Source: Vallitalea longa
GTDB taxonomy: Bacteria > Bacillota > Clostridia > Lachnospirales > Vallitaleaceae
Direction: 5' to 3'
DNA length: 64,000 nt
Assembly: GCF_027923465.1 (NCBI RefSeq)
Contig: NZ_BRLB01000001.1
Coordinates: 310,001-374,000, forward strand
Positions 35,842-45,315 of the stretch are shown piece by piece (positions within the stretch are counted from its first letter, which is position 1; each line of letters opens with the position of its first letter). Below the pieces are notes generated by a model. That model searched no databases. It saw only the letters and a list, made by a program, of their open reading frames with translations, and was not told the DNA's origin. The translations under genes were made by a program, and so were the position numbers.

Positions 35842-36666
35842 TTACACTTGTTTTAATCCATACTTTTTAACTATATAATTCTCCATTCTACTTAGAAACA
35901 CCATTAACTGCTCTTCTGTCACATTATTTTTAGGTCCTATACCATCATTAATACCTTCTTTTTTACAATGTTTCCATGATTCTTTAGCCCAAGATGATAT
36001 ATTTTCTTGATTTATTATTAGTTCTATGGTGTTAAATACAGACGAATAAGAAGAACCATATATCTCTTTATAAAGCTTTTGTAAATCTTCTGTTATGTAA
36101 CTTCTGTCTATAATTACTTTTCCTATATAATGCCCTCCACCTATGAATTTACCTTTATTTGTAACACCTAATATTTCTAACATTCTAGTGAATTGACTTT
36201 TAGATATTGTTAAACAGCCAGCAAAACAAGCAGCATTTTTATAATCATCAATAGGTCTTGAATGAATATCAATTCCAGTACTACCAGGATAACCTGATCT
36301 TCTAATAACTGGCACACTTTCATTTCCTAATCCAAGTTCCATAGCATATTTACCTTTATGTAGTTTGGAATATACATTATATACACCTAATTCTAATGTT
36401 GGTGTTGGTGTATCATCATTATACTTTCCTTCTCCCATAGGAATATCTGGTAAGGTACTAGCACTAGTTGTATAAAATAACTCTCCATCTTTAGTTATTA
36501 TAGCAAATATAGCTCCCATCCTGCCTTTTGGATGTAATGTAATATCTTTTATAGCTTTGCCTTTGTAGTTTCCTAAACCTTCAATAAACAATAATACGTT
36601 ATCATTTTTTAAGTAAGGTTTTTCTTTAATGTGCTTGTTATAAATCTCCACTATTTTGTCTTTCAT
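35842..36666 (-). CDS. Phage endolysin-like protein with C-terminal SLH-like tail
   Basis: In this 274-residue protein the main domain has GSTGIDIHSRPIDDYKNAACFAGCLTISKSQF, a His ... Gly-Cys arrangement like that of L,D-transpeptidase/DUF5675-type folds. The tail ISSWAKESWKHCKKEGINDGIGPKNNVTEEQLMVFLSRM is the SLH-like module common at the end of clostridial phage cell-wall hydrolases. Catalytic type is not certain. It lies between XhlA-like and holin genes, supporting a lysis role. Confidence 0.7.
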   Translation of the reverse strand: MKDKIVEIYNKHIKEKPYLKNDNVLLFIEGLGNYKGKAIKDITLHPKGRMGAIFAIITKDGELFYTTSASTLPDIPMGEGKYNDDTPTPTLELGVYNVYSKLHKGKYAMELGLGNESVPVIRRSGYPGSTGIDIHSRPIDDYKNAACFAGCLTISKSQFTRMLEILGVTNKGKFIGGGHYIGKVIIDRSYITEDLQKLYKEIYGSSYSSVFNTIELIINQENISSWAKESWKHCKKEGINDGIGPKNNVTEEQLMVFLSRMENYIVKKYGLKQV

Positions 36667-36687
36667 GAACTCACCCTTCCTTTATTA

Positions 36688-36951
36688 TTATTGTATATAA
36701 GCACTAATGGCTAATAGGGTACTTATGATACCTACTAGCCATCCAATATATTGCCTATATTCTTTTTTGTTATTCCTGCTATTCTCTAATTTTTGTACCC
36801 TGTCTCCTACATCATTTATAGTCTGTCTAAGTCCATTATAGTCTCTTATCAAGGTCTTTGTTTCTGCCATTTCTATAGTTACATCACTAATCTCTTTAGT
36901 TACTCTTTGCATTGTTTCATAGAATTCTTTTTGACTTACTGCATCTGGCAT
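36688..36951 (-). CDS. XhlA-like lysis accessory protein
   Basis: An 87-residue protein (ATG 36951 with GAGGG; the longer frame to 37086 enters foreign DNA). A coiled coil (ETMQRVTKEISDVTIEMAETKTLIRDYNGLRQTINDVGDRVQKLENS) is followed by one C-terminal membrane helix (YIGWLVGIISTLLAISAYI). This is the build of the hemolysin XhlA family next to holin and endolysin in Bacillus and clostridial phages. Confidence 0.72.
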   Translation of the reverse strand: MPDAVSQKEFYETMQRVTKEISDVTIEMAETKTLIRDYNGLRQTINDVGDRVQKLENSRNNKKEYRQYIGWLVGIISTLLAISAYIQ

Positions 36952-36969
36952 ATTACACCCTCTATACTT

Positions 36970-37236
36970 GATCAAAATAAGATTGAAAATGTTAAACAGG
37001 AAAAACGTGCTAGAAATTGGGCTTATGAAAAACTTATAAACATAGAAGACTTTATGTCGGCTTATAAATATGGTTGTTCTAATCAATATGAAATAGCTGA
37101 ATATTTTAATGTAACTGAAGAATTCTTAATAAAAGCCGTCAATCGTTATAAAGAAAAGTATGGATTATATTATAAAACAGATAATTATATTATTTATTTT
37201 GAACCACTAGGTATACTAGAATTTTATAATAAGTAG
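36970..37236 (+). pseudogene. C-terminal remnant of an ImmA/IrrE-type metallopeptidase
   Basis: KQEKRARNWAYEKLINIEDFMSAYKYGCSNQYEIAEYFNVTEEFLIKAVNRYKEKYGLYY...YIIYFEPLG is the tail of phage ImmA/IrrE proteins. The HExxH half is missing. The upstream part of the open frame runs antisense through the XhlA-like gene, so the deletion joint lies near 36955-36985. It would normally sit between repressor and integrase, as it does here. Confidence 0.75.
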
Positions 37237-37282
37237 TTATCTTATTATCTGTTTAGTTTAAAACGTAGAGGAGGTTAACTTA

Positions 37283-38418
37283 TTGTGTAAGGTGGAGTAA
37301 GGAAAAGAGGTAAAAAATGGTATTATTATTTTGAAGCTGGAAAAGTCAATGGAAAAAGAAAAAAAATAGAAAAAGTAGGTGGGCTCACAAAAAAAGAAGC
37401 TGAAAGAGCTCTAAGAAAAGCCCTTGATGAATACGAAAGATGTGGATCACTTATAAATGAAAGTGATATATCTATTTCAGATTACTTTGATTATTGGTTT
37501 AAACAATATGTAATGATTAACTGTAAGTATAATACACAGGACTATTACAATAGAATAATAAATAATCATATAAAACCTGCTTTAGGTATATATAAGTTAA
37601 AAACAATAACACCTGCAAGACTTCAGGAATTCATAAACCAAAAACATATATCTGGCTATTCCAAAAACTCAATAGTAAATTTTTATGGTGTTCTTTCAGT
37701 AGCATTTAAAGCAGCTGTATACCCTTATCAATTCATTAAAATAAATCCAATGCACTATGTAAAAGTACCTAGAACACAAAACCATGATCGAGGAAAAGAT
37801 GATTTAAAAGTTATTACAATGCATGATTTTAACACCATAATTAAAAGATTTTCATATGGAAATACATTTTATGTTCCCATCCAAATAGGATTTAATACTG
37901 GTATGCGTGCTGGAGAAGTTTGTGCTCTGACATGGGATTGCATTGACTTAAGAAATAATTCAATAAAAATCCTAAAAACTCTTATTGGAAAAGGGAAAGG
38001 AATATGGGAATTAGGTACACCTAAAACTAAAACTTCTTATAGAACTATTACAATTGGTACTACCCTTAACAATATATTAAAAAAGCACCATAAATGGCAA
38101 CTAGAAAACAAATTAAGATATGGTAAATATTATACTGATTCAAATTATGTTTGTACAAAAGAAAATGGTAAATTAATTACTACAGATAGTATTAAATATC
38201 TTAGTAGAGTCGTCAATTATGAATTAGGTATCAACTTTAATTTTCATTCATTAAGGCATACACATGCGACTATGCTTCTAGAAGCTGGAGCAAATATTAA
38301 AGATATTCAAGAAATATTAGGACATGCTAAACTATCTACTACTATGGACACATATTCACATGTAACTAATAAAATGAAAAAAGAAACTGTTGAAATATTT
38401 GAAAACACAATAAAATAA
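37283..38418 (+). pseudogene. Phage tyrosine integrase with an N-terminal frameshift
   Basis: AGAGGAGG (37267-37274) leads to TTG 37283, but the frame stops after five codons. One extra base after AAG would join it to the open frame GVRKRGKKWYYYFEAGKVNGKRKK (37296 on) that runs to 38418. The first in-frame ATG is only at 37513. The body has the arm-binding/SAM-like domain and all catalytic parts: R in TGMRAGEVCALTW, HSLRHTHATML, GHAKLSTTMDTYSHV (Tyr). The recombinase core is intact but translation from the original start is lost. Confidence 0.8.
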
Positions 38419-38436
38419 TTTGCCACCGACTAAGTA

Positions 38437-38461
38437 CTGACGGTGGCAGTAAGGTGGCAAT
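38437..38461 (+). repeat. Candidate attR of the prophage
   Basis: CTGACGGTGGCAGTAAGGTG followed by GCAAT, 19 bp after the integrase stop, matches the repeat at 31240-31264. The usual place of att beside int supports the call. Confidence 0.6.
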
Positions 38462-38501
38462 TTAATATTTTTCTTTTCTATAGCAACTGAAAACCCTGTA
38501 T

Positions 38502-39851
38502 TTATCGGTACAATTTACAAATTGTTTCAACGTGCACCGTATGCGGAAACATATCCACACACCTAACTCTCTCCACCTCATACCCTCTCTCCAAAAACAC
38601 TTTCAAATCCCTAACCAACGAAGTCGGCTTACAACTAACATAAACAATCTGCTTAACACCAAAGTCAATAATCTTCTCAAGAGCCCTAGGATGAATTCCA
38701 TCTCTTGGTGGATCCAATACAATAATATCTGGTTTATCCTTAAGTTCATCAATAACTTTCAAAACATCCCCAGCAATGAACTCACAGTTACTTAATCCAT
38801 TTAACTTAGCATTCTCCTTAGCCGCCTCGACAGCCTCTTCAACAATCTCAACCCCCACCGCTTTCTTAGCAACAGGTGCCAACATCTGAGTAATAGTCCC
38901 AGTACCACTATATAGATCAAAAATAACCTTATCCTTAGTCTCTCCTACGTAATCCCTTACAACCGAATACAATTTCTCAGCTCCAAGAGAATTAGTCTGA
39001 AAGAATGAAAATGAAGAAATACGAAATTCGAGTCCCAGTAATTTCTCTACAAAATAATCTCTTCCATACAGATTCCTAAGTTCATCCACTTTAACCGCAT
39101 CAGCAAGATTATCATTGATAGTATGCATTATAGAAACAATCTCACCATCCAGATTACATTCAACCAATTTACCAATCCACTCACTAAGATCAATATCCAT
39201 CTGAGATGAAGTAACTAGGTTAACAAGGATTTCATTAGTTTTTACTGCTTTCCTAACTATCAGATACCTGAGATACCCTTCATGAGTCCTCTTATAATAA
39301 TAAGGTATATCTCTCTCAGAAAAATAATCTAAAGTAGTTTTTAAAATTATATTGAAATCGTCGCTTACTATCTTACAATCATCAGCAGTCACAATATCAT
39401 ATAATGAAGCTCTTCTATGTAACCCTAATGCCAGAGGTCCATCTTTATATTCATCTCCGAAACTATATTCCATTTTATTACGATACTGAAATACATTAGG
39501 GCTTCTAGTTATACCTTCATACTGAAAGTCTGTATCTAACGTATTCAATAACTCTAGAACCTGAGACTCTTTCAATTTAAGCTGTTCTTCATATGGTAAA
39601 GATTGATATAGACATCCTCCACATTCTCCAAACACCTTACAAGGTGCCTCCTCTTCTAAAGGTGATTTCTCTACTATATCTAATGCCCTCGCTACTATTT
39701 TATTCTTCCTCTTCTTAGTAACGACAGCTTTTACTTTCTGTCCTGGTATTACATTCTTAACAATAACCTTTTCTTCATCTATGTTAATAATTCCCTTATT
39801 AGGAAATTCAACTTTCTCAACAACACCTTCAATAATATCCTTTTTTTTCAT
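38502..39851 (-). CDS. rlmD: RlmD/TrmA-family RNA (uracil-C5) methyltransferase
   Basis: In this 449-residue protein residues 1-60 form a TRAM domain. The iron-sulfur cluster motif CKVFGECGGC comes near 75. The SAM domain has IFDLYSGTGTI and VLDPPRDGIH, and the nucleophile Cys is in YVSCKPTSLVRDL. It makes 5-methyluridine in 23S rRNA or tRNA. AAGGAGA precedes the ATG. The prophage sits just beyond its 3' end without damaging it. Exact RNA target within the RumA/RlmCD group cannot be told. Confidence 0.9.
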   Translation of the reverse strand: MKKKDIIEGVVEKVEFPNKGIINIDEEKVIVKNVIPGQKVKAVVTKKRKNKIVARALDIVEKSPLEEEAPCKVFGECGGCLYQSLPYEEQLKLKESQVLELLNTLDTDFQYEGITRSPNVFQYRNKMEYSFGDEYKDGPLALGLHRRASLYDIVTADDCKIVSDDFNIILKTTLDYFSERDIPYYYKRTHEGYLRYLIVRKAVKTNEILVNLVTSSQMDIDLSEWIGKLVECNLDGEIVSIMHTINDNLADAVKVDELRNLYGRDYFVEKLLGLEFRISSFSFFQTNSLGAEKLYSVVRDYVGETKDKVIFDLYSGTGTITQMLAPVAKKAVGVEIVEEAVEAAKENAKLNGLSNCEFIAGDVLKVIDELKDKPDIIVLDPPRDGIHPRALEKIIDFGVKQIVYVSCKPTSLVRDLKVFLERGYEVERVRCVDMFPHTVHVETICKLYR

Positions 39852-39899
39852 CTATTGTCTCCTTAATAACTGTAATTATTTAGATTATTAAACATCTAT

Positions 39900-39946
39900 C
39901 ATACGCTCTTATTTCATATGCTTAAAAAGTATGACTTTCCTATAAT
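39900..39946 (-). repeat. Small inverted-repeat element, copy B (half copy)
   Basis: It shares CGCTC-(C/T)-TATTTCATATGCTTAAAA-GTA-(G/T)-GACTTTCCTATAA with 3136-3174, in the same orientation relative to the downstream gene. The outer left arm of copy A is missing here. Confidence 0.5.
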
Positions 39947-39947
39947 G

Positions 39948-39977
39948 TAAAAATAGCGGAGAATTTCTTTCTCCGCT
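39948..39977 (-). terminator. Terminator of the small membrane-protein gene
   Basis: AGCGGAGAA and TTCTCCGCT form a 9-bp stem followed by ATTTTTAC on the minus strand. Confidence 0.75.
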
Positions 39978-39997
39978 GTAATTCATGCTTATTATAA

Positions 39998-40330
39998 CTA
40001 TTCTTCAGATTGTGTTTGTTCTTCTTCTGCTGTATCATTATTGTCATCAGTATTATTTTCTTTGTAATCCATATCTTCAAAATCTTCGTCTTCGAATTCC
40101 TCAAATTCCTCGAAATCCTCTTCGTCATCAAAATCTTCGAATTCATTTGGGGCTAGCAATTTGTATAATGCAAAAGCTCCTGCGGCAACAGTAACAACTC
40201 CAATTACCACCCAAATCCATGTCTTACTTTTATGTTCTTTCTCTTCATTATCATTACCTTTGAACTTCTTAAGCAAATCGTTGACTTGCTTGATATTAAG
40301 GAACTCTTCTTTGTTAAGTTTCTCAATCAT
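39998..40330 (-). CDS. Small membrane-anchored acidic protein
   Basis: The 110-residue protein has an amphipathic N-terminus (IEKLNKEEFLNIKQVNDLLKKF), one membrane helix (WIWVVIGVVTVAAGAFALYKLL, about 38-60) and a very acidic repetitive tail rich in EDF/EEFEE. I know no function. It lies between pcrA and rlmD, all in the same direction. Confidence 0.7.
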   Translation of the reverse strand: MIEKLNKEEFLNIKQVNDLLKKFKGNDNEEKEHKSKTWIWVVIGVVTVAAGAFALYKLLAPNEFEDFDDEEDFEEFEEFEDEDFEDMDYKENNTDDNNDTAEEEQTQSEE

Positions 40331-40440
40331 ACTTACACCAACCCTTCATTTGAATATTTTGTATAATTATACCATTATTCTTTGCATTTTTAAACTAATT
40401 TTATTCTTATTTTTATTAATATTTTATTAAAAGTATAATT

Positions 40441-42660
40441 TTATGCTTTCTTTAGATTAGCAAGTCTTGCCATAAGCTTTTTAACTCCAGCACTTGGGAA
40501 ATTAACTGTAACTTCAAAATCTGCTCCTCCTGGTGTAATGTCCAGTACCTCACCTATGCCAAACTTAACATGCTTTACTAAATCACCTTTTACATAATTA
40601 AGTGAAAAATTACTTGGAGATGGAATATTGTTAACGTTTTTCTTAACCACATATGGATTAGTTTTCAAAAAACTATGTGCACTTTTTCTGAAGCTAGTTT
40701 TTTCATTAGGTATATCTTGAACTGATTCAGTATACTCAAGATCAAACAAGTCATTGTTGATTTCTCTAATGAATCTTGAAACTTGATTATATTGAGTCAT
40801 ACCTCTAATCATTCTAGAATTGGCACCTAATAGATATAACTTTTGTTTTGCTCTAGTTATACCTACATAGCATAAACGTCTTTCTTCTTCTACGTCTTCT
40901 TGTTCTCCAGAAGATATGCTCATGTAGCTTGGGAATAGACCATCTTCCATACCAGAAATAAAAACGCAGGGGAATTCTAATCCTTTAGCACTATGCATAG
41001 TCATTAGAACGACAACATTGGTTTCTTCATTATAATTATCTATATCTGCTATAAGAGCAACTTCTTCTAAGAAACCATTTAATGTTGGATTTTCCTCATT
41101 ACTTTCATATTCAGTTAATTTGGATATCAACTCCCCAATATTATCAATTCTTCCATATGCTTCATCTGTACCTTCAGCCTCTAGTTCTTTAACATAGCCA
41201 GTCCTGTCTATTACTTCATTAGTCAAGTCAACAAGACTCATCGTATCCATTTCTACTCTCAGAGTTTTAATAAAATTAGTAAATGCTTCCACTTTCTTAG
41301 AAGAACGTGTCATATTTGGTATTTTACCAACTTCACAAAGTGCGTTGAAGAAATTCACATCATTATTATATGCATAATCCTCTACTTTATTAATAGTAGT
41401 TTGTCCAATTCCTCTTCTTGGAACATTTATTATTCTTTTTACTGCAATATCATCAGTACTATTATTGATAGTCTTCAAATAAGCAAGTATGTCTTTAATT
41501 TCTTTTCTTTGATAGAAAGATGTACCGCCCACAATTTTATAAGGGATATTATTGATGATGAATCTTTCCTCAATAACACGTGATTGGGCATTAGTCCTGT
41601 ATAGTACTGCAAAATCTTTAAAATTTCTATCTTCTGATTCAATACCTTTAATTATCTCTGAAGACATATATTCAGCTTCAGCCTGTTCATTCTGTAGACA
41701 TTTATAATTAATTAAAGCACCTGCTTCATTGTCAGTATATAATGTCTTATTCTTTCTTCCATAATTATTACTTATTACTTGATTTGCCGCATCTAATATA
41801 TTCTTGGTAGAACGGTAATTCTGTTCCAACTTGATTACCTCAGCATTTCTAAAATCTTTCTCAAAATCAAGTATATTACTGATATCTGCACCTCTAAATC
41901 TGTATATAGACTGATCATCATCACCGACTACACATAGATTTTTAAATCTGCTTGCTAACAATCCAACAAAAATATATTGCACGTGGTTAGTATCCTGATA
42001 TTCATCCACCATGATATATTTAAATTTATCTTGATAATAAGATAATACATCTGGACATAACCTAAATACCTCAACTGTTTTTACTAATAAATCATCAAAA
42101 TCAAGAGCATTATTTTTTTTGAGCCTGTCTTGATACATGGTGTATACTTTAGAGACAACTTGACTCCTGTATTCATAAGCTTGCTTTTCGTAGTTTTTTG
42201 GTGTAAGAAGCTTGTCTTTTGCTGAACTTATACTACTTAAAATACTATTTTCTTTAAATTGCTTAGGATCAACATTAAGTTGTTTCATGCATTCACGAAT
42301 TAATTTTTTCTGATCATCAGTATCATATATAGTAAAATATCGGTCATAACCAATTTTATCAATATGGCGTCTAAGTATCTTCACACATGTAGAGTGAAAT
42401 GTACTAACCCATATATCTTCACTACCATAACCTACAAGGTTATCAACTCTTTCTCTCATTTCTTTAGCTGCTTTATTCGTAAAAGTAATCGCAAGAATAT
42501 TCCATGGTGCTACATTTTTTTCTTCAATTAAATATGCTATTCTATGTGTCAATACTCTTGTCTTACCTGAACCTGCTCCAGCTAATATAAGCAAGGGGCC
42601 CTCTGTATGTAATACTGCTTTTTTTTGCATTTTATTCAAAGAGTCATATTTTTTATCCAT
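40441..42660 (-). CDS. pcrA: PcrA/UvrD-type DNA helicase
   Basis: In this 739-residue protein the superfamily-1 motifs appear in order: AGAGSGKTRVLTHRI (Walker A), AITFTNKAAKEMRERV, VDEYQDTN (Walker B), GDDDQSIYRFRGA, LEQNYRST, MTMHSAKGLEFPCVFI, EERRLCYVGITRAKQKLYL. The C-terminal GDLVKHVKFGIGEVL is the PcrA tail that contacts RNA polymerase. TAGGTGG fits ATG 42660; the GTG at 42672 is less likely. It is a core repair and replication helicase. Confidence 0.95.
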   Translation of the reverse strand: MDKKYDSLNKMQKKAVLHTEGPLLILAGAGSGKTRVLTHRIAYLIEEKNVAPWNILAITFTNKAAKEMRERVDNLVGYGSEDIWVSTFHSTCVKILRRHIDKIGYDRYFTIYDTDDQKKLIRECMKQLNVDPKQFKENSILSSISSAKDKLLTPKNYEKQAYEYRSQVVSKVYTMYQDRLKKNNALDFDDLLVKTVEVFRLCPDVLSYYQDKFKYIMVDEYQDTNHVQYIFVGLLASRFKNLCVVGDDDQSIYRFRGADISNILDFEKDFRNAEVIKLEQNYRSTKNILDAANQVISNNYGRKNKTLYTDNEAGALINYKCLQNEQAEAEYMSSEIIKGIESEDRNFKDFAVLYRTNAQSRVIEERFIINNIPYKIVGGTSFYQRKEIKDILAYLKTINNSTDDIAVKRIINVPRRGIGQTTINKVEDYAYNNDVNFFNALCEVGKIPNMTRSSKKVEAFTNFIKTLRVEMDTMSLVDLTNEVIDRTGYVKELEAEGTDEAYGRIDNIGELISKLTEYESNEENPTLNGFLEEVALIADIDNYNEETNVVVLMTMHSAKGLEFPCVFISGMEDGLFPSYMSISSGEQEDVEEERRLCYVGITRAKQKLYLLGANSRMIRGMTQYNQVSRFIREINNDLFDLEYTESVQDIPNEKTSFRKSAHSFLKTNPYVVKKNVNNIPSPSNFSLNYVKGDLVKHVKFGIGEVLDITPGGADFEVTVNFPSAGVKKLMARLANLKKA

Positions 42661-42991
42661 ATCAATTACCACCTATATAGTAGAGTTTTTCATATACCTA
42701 ATATCATATCATATGAAACATTAATTCGCTAGAGCCAAATATAACTATTTACAAGGAAAACTAACTTTAAATGACTATCTTAGCTATATGAAAAACATAT
42801 TATAACTTACGTTTTCTCAATGTTAGGAATCATGAACGATTCTATATAACTTATTCATTATTCAACAAACTTCTTGCTATGTAGTTTTAAATACTATATA
42901 ATAAGTATAATGCATAAAATGCATATATAAAGATTTATTCAATGTTAGTTATTTTAAGCACTACTCATCAAAATAATGAGGTGATAAAGAA
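42661..42991. other. Divergent intergenic region
   Basis: AT-rich DNA between pcrA and the DUF1836 gene. Only a TATAAT-like -10 near 42897 was seen on the plus strand; no hairpin or repeat. Confidence 0.35.
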
Positions 42992-43606
42992 ATGAATTAC
43001 TTAATGTATATGAAAAAATTATTAAACGATCTTGAAAACATGGACCATGTTTACTCCAAAGATATTCCAAACATTAGCTTATATATGGATCAAGTCACTA
43101 CTTTTATGGATGAAAATCTAGGTTCATTAAAACGTAGGGATGATGATAAGATATTAACAAAAACCATGATTAATAACTATAGTAAAAATCATATACTACC
43201 ACCACCAATAAAGAAAAAATATTCTAGGGATCATATGATTATGCTAATATTTATATATTATTCAAAACATGTGCTATCCATAACCGATATTCAAAAACTT
43301 CTATCACCTATAAAAGATATGTTAGAAAACAATCCCGATTTTTCAATAGAAGAATTTTATGATAAATTATTGAATGTCCAAAAAGATGAGTTTAAACTTT
43401 TTAAGCAGCATATTGAAAAGACTATAGAAGTAGCAGCTAACACATTTAAAGACTCCGATGAAGAAAACAAAGACATTTTGGAGTTATTCAATATAATATA
43501 TCTGTTAACTCTTCAAGCCACTGCTCAAAAACATCTGACCCAAAAACTTATAGATAGATATTTCAAACAAAATACAGATCCCAAAGATACTAAACCAAAA
43601 AAATAA
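42992..43606 (+). CDS. DUF1836-family putative regulator
   Basis: The 204-residue protein has the MerR-like DUF1836 core DDKILTKTMINNYSKNHILPPPIKKKYSRDHMIMLIFIYYSKHVLSITDIQKLL at residues 50-105. GAGGTG precedes the ATG. The family is common in Firmicutes and thought to bind DNA; targets are unknown. Confidence 0.85.
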   Translation: MNYLMYMKKLLNDLENMDHVYSKDIPNISLYMDQVTTFMDENLGSLKRRDDDKILTKTMINNYSKNHILPPPIKKKYSRDHMIMLIFIYYSKHVLSITDIQKLLSPIKDMLENNPDFSIEEFYDKLLNVQKDEFKLFKQHIEKTIEVAANTFKDSDEENKDILELFNIIYLLTLQATAQKHLTQKLIDRYFKQNTDPKDTKPKK

Positions 43607-43628
43607 GCTAACGTAATCGTTAGCTTTT
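43607..43628. terminator. Shared terminator of DUF1836 and yerC genes
   Basis: GCTAACG and CGTTAGC with A- and T-runs on either side serve both converging genes. Confidence 0.75.
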
Positions 43629-43907
43629 CATTCGTGCAAAAACCATATCATAACCGTCATTTCCATAATTCAATGAACGATTAACCCTACTAATTGTTGC
43701 TGTGGATGCACCTGTTTTTTCTGCAATCTCTAAATATGTATGTTGTTCCCTCAACATTTTTGCAACTTGTAGCCTCTGAGCAAGAGATTGCAATTCATTT
43801 ACTGTACAGATATCTTCAAAAAACAAATAGCACTCTTCAGAATTATTTAAATTTAATATAGCTTCAAAAAGCTTATCCAATTCGTGTGATTTAATATTCT
43901 TACTCAT
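43620..43907 (-). CDS. YerC/YecD-type TrpR-like DNA-binding protein
   Basis: The 95-residue protein has the TrpR/YerC helix-turn-helix LYLFFEDICTVNELQSLAQRLQVAKMLREQHTYLEIAEKTGASTATISRVNRSLNYGNDGY. It is a small dimeric repressor family. GAGGG precedes the ATG. Its regulon is unknown here. Confidence 0.9.
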   Translation of the reverse strand: MSKNIKSHELDKLFEAILNLNNSEECYLFFEDICTVNELQSLAQRLQVAKMLREQHTYLEIAEKTGASTATISRVNRSLNYGNDGYDMVFARMKS

Positions 43908-44025
43908 TATATCCCTCTCCCTTTCTTCAGGTATAATAATAAAAAACCCATCTATCTATTTATTATTACACCTATACTCCTTAATCAAATTTTACCACGA
44001 TAAAATATTAAAGTAAAGGGGATAA

Positions 44026-44733
44026 TTACCCTTTTAGATATCTTTTTAATTTTTCTACAGAGGTGTTAACAATCAACTCTTTCGGGAAATTGATTTCATC
44101 AATCAGCTTAATAGCACTATCAAATTTTCCCACATCATAAGACACGTGTGCATCACTACTTAAAATGACGGAAACATTTTCTTCCATACATTTTTGCAAC
44201 ATTGTCTTTATATTTTCTGTTCCCTTCCTGAAACCTTTTGGATTCATGGAACTGTTATTCACTTCTAACAATACCTCATGTTCTTTTGCCGCTTTTACAA
44301 CTCTATCATAATCCAATGGAAATCTTCCATCATCAGGATGTCCTATTACTTTGACATAAGGATTTTTCATTGCACCTATTATTGCATTGGTATTCTGTTC
44401 TATATCACCAAATTCAATACATGGTGGGTGTAAACTAGCTATAACAATATCCAGTTGCTCCAATATGGTAGTATCAACATCAATATCACCATCATAGTTA
44501 ATTATATTGGCTTCTATACCTTTTAGAACCTCCACCCCATTAATGAAATGAGGTATAACTGATAAATTACTAAAATAAAACATATGTGCAGATCCTGGCA
44601 TTGTTGGTGCATGATCTGTTATAGCTACTAATTCAAGTCCCTTCTTAGCAGCTTGCTCTACTACTTCTTGCATTGTACTATATGCATGTCCGCTTACTAT
44701 GGTATGCGTATGAACATCTAGTATATATTCCAT
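44026..44733 (-). CDS. PHP-domain phosphatase (YcdX-like)
   Basis: In this 235-residue protein the metal-binding motifs DVHTHTIVSGHAYST, ITDHAP, GIEANI, SLHPP, GHPDDG and SSDAHV follow the order of YcdX-type PHP hydrolases. It is a soluble trinuclear-metal phosphatase or phosphodiesterase. It lies 24 bp after the chromate-transporter pair and may be co-transcribed. Confidence 0.88.
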   Translation of the reverse strand: MEYILDVHTHTIVSGHAYSTMQEVVEQAAKKGLELVAITDHAPTMPGSAHMFYFSNLSVIPHFINGVEVLKGIEANIINYDGDIDVDTTILEQLDIVIASLHPPCIEFGDIEQNTNAIIGAMKNPYVKVIGHPDDGRFPLDYDRVVKAAKEHEVLLEVNNSSMNPKGFRKGTENIKTMLQKCMEENVSVILSSDAHVSYDVGKFDSAIKLIDEINFPKELIVNTSVEKLKRYLKG

Positions 44734-44757
44734 TAAATCATATCCTTTCTACAACTG

Positions 44758-45315
44758 TTACCAAATGATTATTCCTATAATTCCTGCTGCAATAATATAA
44801 TAAATAGGATGCTTTTTGAATTTTAAAACAGCGAACAAAGTTACTCCAAATAGTATTATTGATTTTATGTCAAAGAAATCTCTAATCATGTTAGTCTCTT
44901 TAAACAGTTTAAGGTTGAAAATCGAAACTGTCGCAATATTGACTATTGCAGTAAGTATCAAACCTATAACTGTCGCTCTAAGTCCTGTAAATATGGATTT
45001 CACAACTGGTTTTTCATTAAATTGCTTTAAAAATTTCGCTATTATCATTATAATGACGAAACCAGGTATTATCAAACCAATAGATGATAATAGTGAACCT
45101 ATAATATTTCCTTGTTCATAGCCCACAAAAGTAGCCATATTTATCGCAATAGCACCTGGCGTAGATTGCGATATAGCTATCATATCAGTAAATTGTTCTT
45201 CTGTAAACCAACCAAAATCTCTTGCTTTCTGCTGAAGTAACGGTAGCATAGCTAACCCACCACCATATGTAAATAAACCTATCTTAAAAAATTCATAGAA
45301 TAGTCTAGCTAGCAT
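44758..45315 (-). CDS. chrA: Chromate transporter, half-size subunit 2
   Basis: In this 185-residue protein the CHR domain LFYEFFKIGLFTYGGGLAMLPLLQQK..DMIAISQSTPGAIAINMATFVGYE is followed by several membrane helices. It is a short-chain CHR protein that works as a heterodimer with the upstream gene, which it overlaps by 11 bp. The native substrate in anaerobes may be other than chromate. Confidence 0.88.
   Translation of the reverse strand: MLARLFYEFFKIGLFTYGGGLAMLPLLQQKARDFGWFTEEQFTDMIAISQSTPGAIAINMATFVGYEQGNIIGSLLSSIGLIIPGFVIIMIIAKFLKQFNEKPVVKSIFTGLRATVIGLILTAIVNIATVSIFNLKLFKETNMIRDFFDIKSIILFGVTLFAVLKFKKHPIYYIIAAGIIGIIIW

Larger units (their letters stand above)
31240..38461. mobile_element. 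Decayed prophage remnant
   Basis: About 7.2 kb bounded by imperfect 25-bp direct repeats. The right end has the integrase and an ImmA tail reading rightward. The rest reads leftward: XhlA-like protein, endolysin, holin, ORF6N antirepressor, a Dam methylase and cargo genes. Repressor, replication, packaging and structural genes are missing, and the lysis module abuts the truncated immA near 36960. A large internal deletion therefore removed most of the phage. At least four genes are broken. Confidence 0.8.

Noticed and set aside
36793-36969. N-terminal part of the 147-codon plus-strand ORF
   Set aside because: This part is antisense to the XhlA-like gene; only the region from about 36970 matches ImmA/IrrE proteins.
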